The position numbers and the translations under genes are program-made. Shown here in pieces: positions 7,846 through 8,274 of a stretch of 8,274 nt of DNA (positions are counted from its first letter, which is position 1; the number at the start of each line of letters is the position of its first letter). Origin of the DNA: Gammaproteobacteria bacterium (GTDB lineage Bacteria > Pseudomonadota > Gammaproteobacteria > Competibacterales > Competibacteraceae); contig JAIFNF010000236.1 in assembly GCA_020047885.1 (NCBI GenBank), positions 1 to 8,274 of the forward strand, in the 5' to 3' direction. The notes beneath the pieces were generated by a model, which saw only the letters and a list, made by a program, of their open reading frames with translations, made no database searches and was not told the DNA's origin.

Positions 7846-8236
7846 TTAACTTTGCGGTGACGACTGCTGACCGGCCCGCCGCTGCCACCCGCCGCTCTGT
7901 CGACCCAGGGCGACCGCCCGTTCGGCGATCACCTGAAATTCGCTGAAACTGGCAAACGCTCAGATCTCCTTACCCCATTGCACGATCAGCTTGAGATCGT
8001 CCACCGCCAGAACCAGCCGTTCGATCTGCTGCGCCCGGTCATCACGGGCATGGCAGGCGCGCAGGATCAAGCGGCACACCCCCATCGCCTGATGGCGCAA
8101 ATCGCTGCCCAAGGTGTATTTGTGGTAACGCGGAAAGCGGCGCACTGCTTCTTCGACCAGCCGTAACCAGGCGAGTCGCGTCACGCCACAGGGTCTGTTG
8201 ATTGAGACCGGAACCTTTTCCAGAAGAGGTCGCCAT
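7846..8236 (-). pseudogene. avd: Avd-like four-helix-bundle protein, DGR accessory factor, broken
   Basis: The core reads RLVEEAVRRFPRYHKYTLGS, then LRHQAMGVCRLILRA and VLAVDDLKLIVQWGKEI. This is the helical pattern of the Avd/23S-IVP-like four-helix-bundle family that binds DGR reverse transcriptase and TR RNA. The open frame ends at TGA 7962-7960. The same frame continues beyond it for 37 codons with the usual family tail (AFASFSEFQ, then AVALGRQSGGWQRR) to TAA at 7848-7846, so the TGA is a nonsense mutation. At the other end the current frame has only a TTG at 8259 without a ribosome binding site. ATG 8236-8234, in another frame, has AAGGA ten bases upstream and reads NQQTLWRDATRL before joining the core if one base near 8155-8175 is removed. 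That frameshift is inferred; the TGA is directly visible. A shortened product cannot be excluded. Confidence 0.75.
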
Positions 8237-8274
8237 TCAGCAAATTTCCTTAAAGCCAAAGTTCAAAATCACTG

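Noticed and set aside
5365..7962. Stop-codon reassignment or programmed readthrough to explain the in-frame stops
   Set aside because: Three different stops occur (TAA, TAG, TGA), two frameshifts are present as well, and rhlE and the DUF6763-like gene end normally. Gene decay is simpler.

Overview
The window looks like chromosomal DNA from a GC-rich gammaproteobacterium. The evidence is a RhlE-type DEAD-box helicase next to a small acidic protein of the gammaproteobacterial DUF6763 type. A Competibacteraceae- or Chromatiales-like host is a guess. Every gene I can support lies on the minus strand.

Layout from low to high coordinates: an imperfect inverted repeat with a 10-bp internal period (2-78); the DUF6763-like gene (151-453); rhlE (619-1959); a non-coding stretch with a terminator-like hairpin (1960-2256); a very large broken gene for a secreted, multi-domain surface protein (2257-7299); a spacer carrying a 124-bp adenine-rich repeat (7579-7702); and a broken gene for an Avd-like four-helix-bundle protein (7846-8236).

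The right half is a diversity-generating retroelement (DGR). The repeat at 7579-7702 reads on the minus strand as a run of AAC/AAG codons. It matches a 113-bp segment (6769-6881) inside the DUF1566/C-type-lectin-like domain of the large gene. By my hand alignment 14 of 21 substitutions fall on template adenines, which is the signature of a template repeat (TR) and variable repeat (VR). The Avd-like gene next to the TR is the usual DGR accessory factor.

The element appears decayed or incomplete. The target gene carries two in-frame stop codons and two frameshifts. The Avd gene carries an in-frame TGA and probably a frameshift near its start. No reverse transcriptase gene is visible. The gene order on the coding strand is avd, TR, target, rather than the common target, avd, TR, RT. 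The RT may lie beyond base 8274, act from elsewhere in the genome, or be lost.

If intact, the target would have been about 1,680 residues: signal peptide, diversified DUF1566 domain, cysteine-bearing bacterial repeats, Ig-like repeats, a parallel beta-helix region, a choice-of-anchor-U-like domain, a putative Ig domain, more bacterial repeats, and five C-terminal repeats of about 51 residues.
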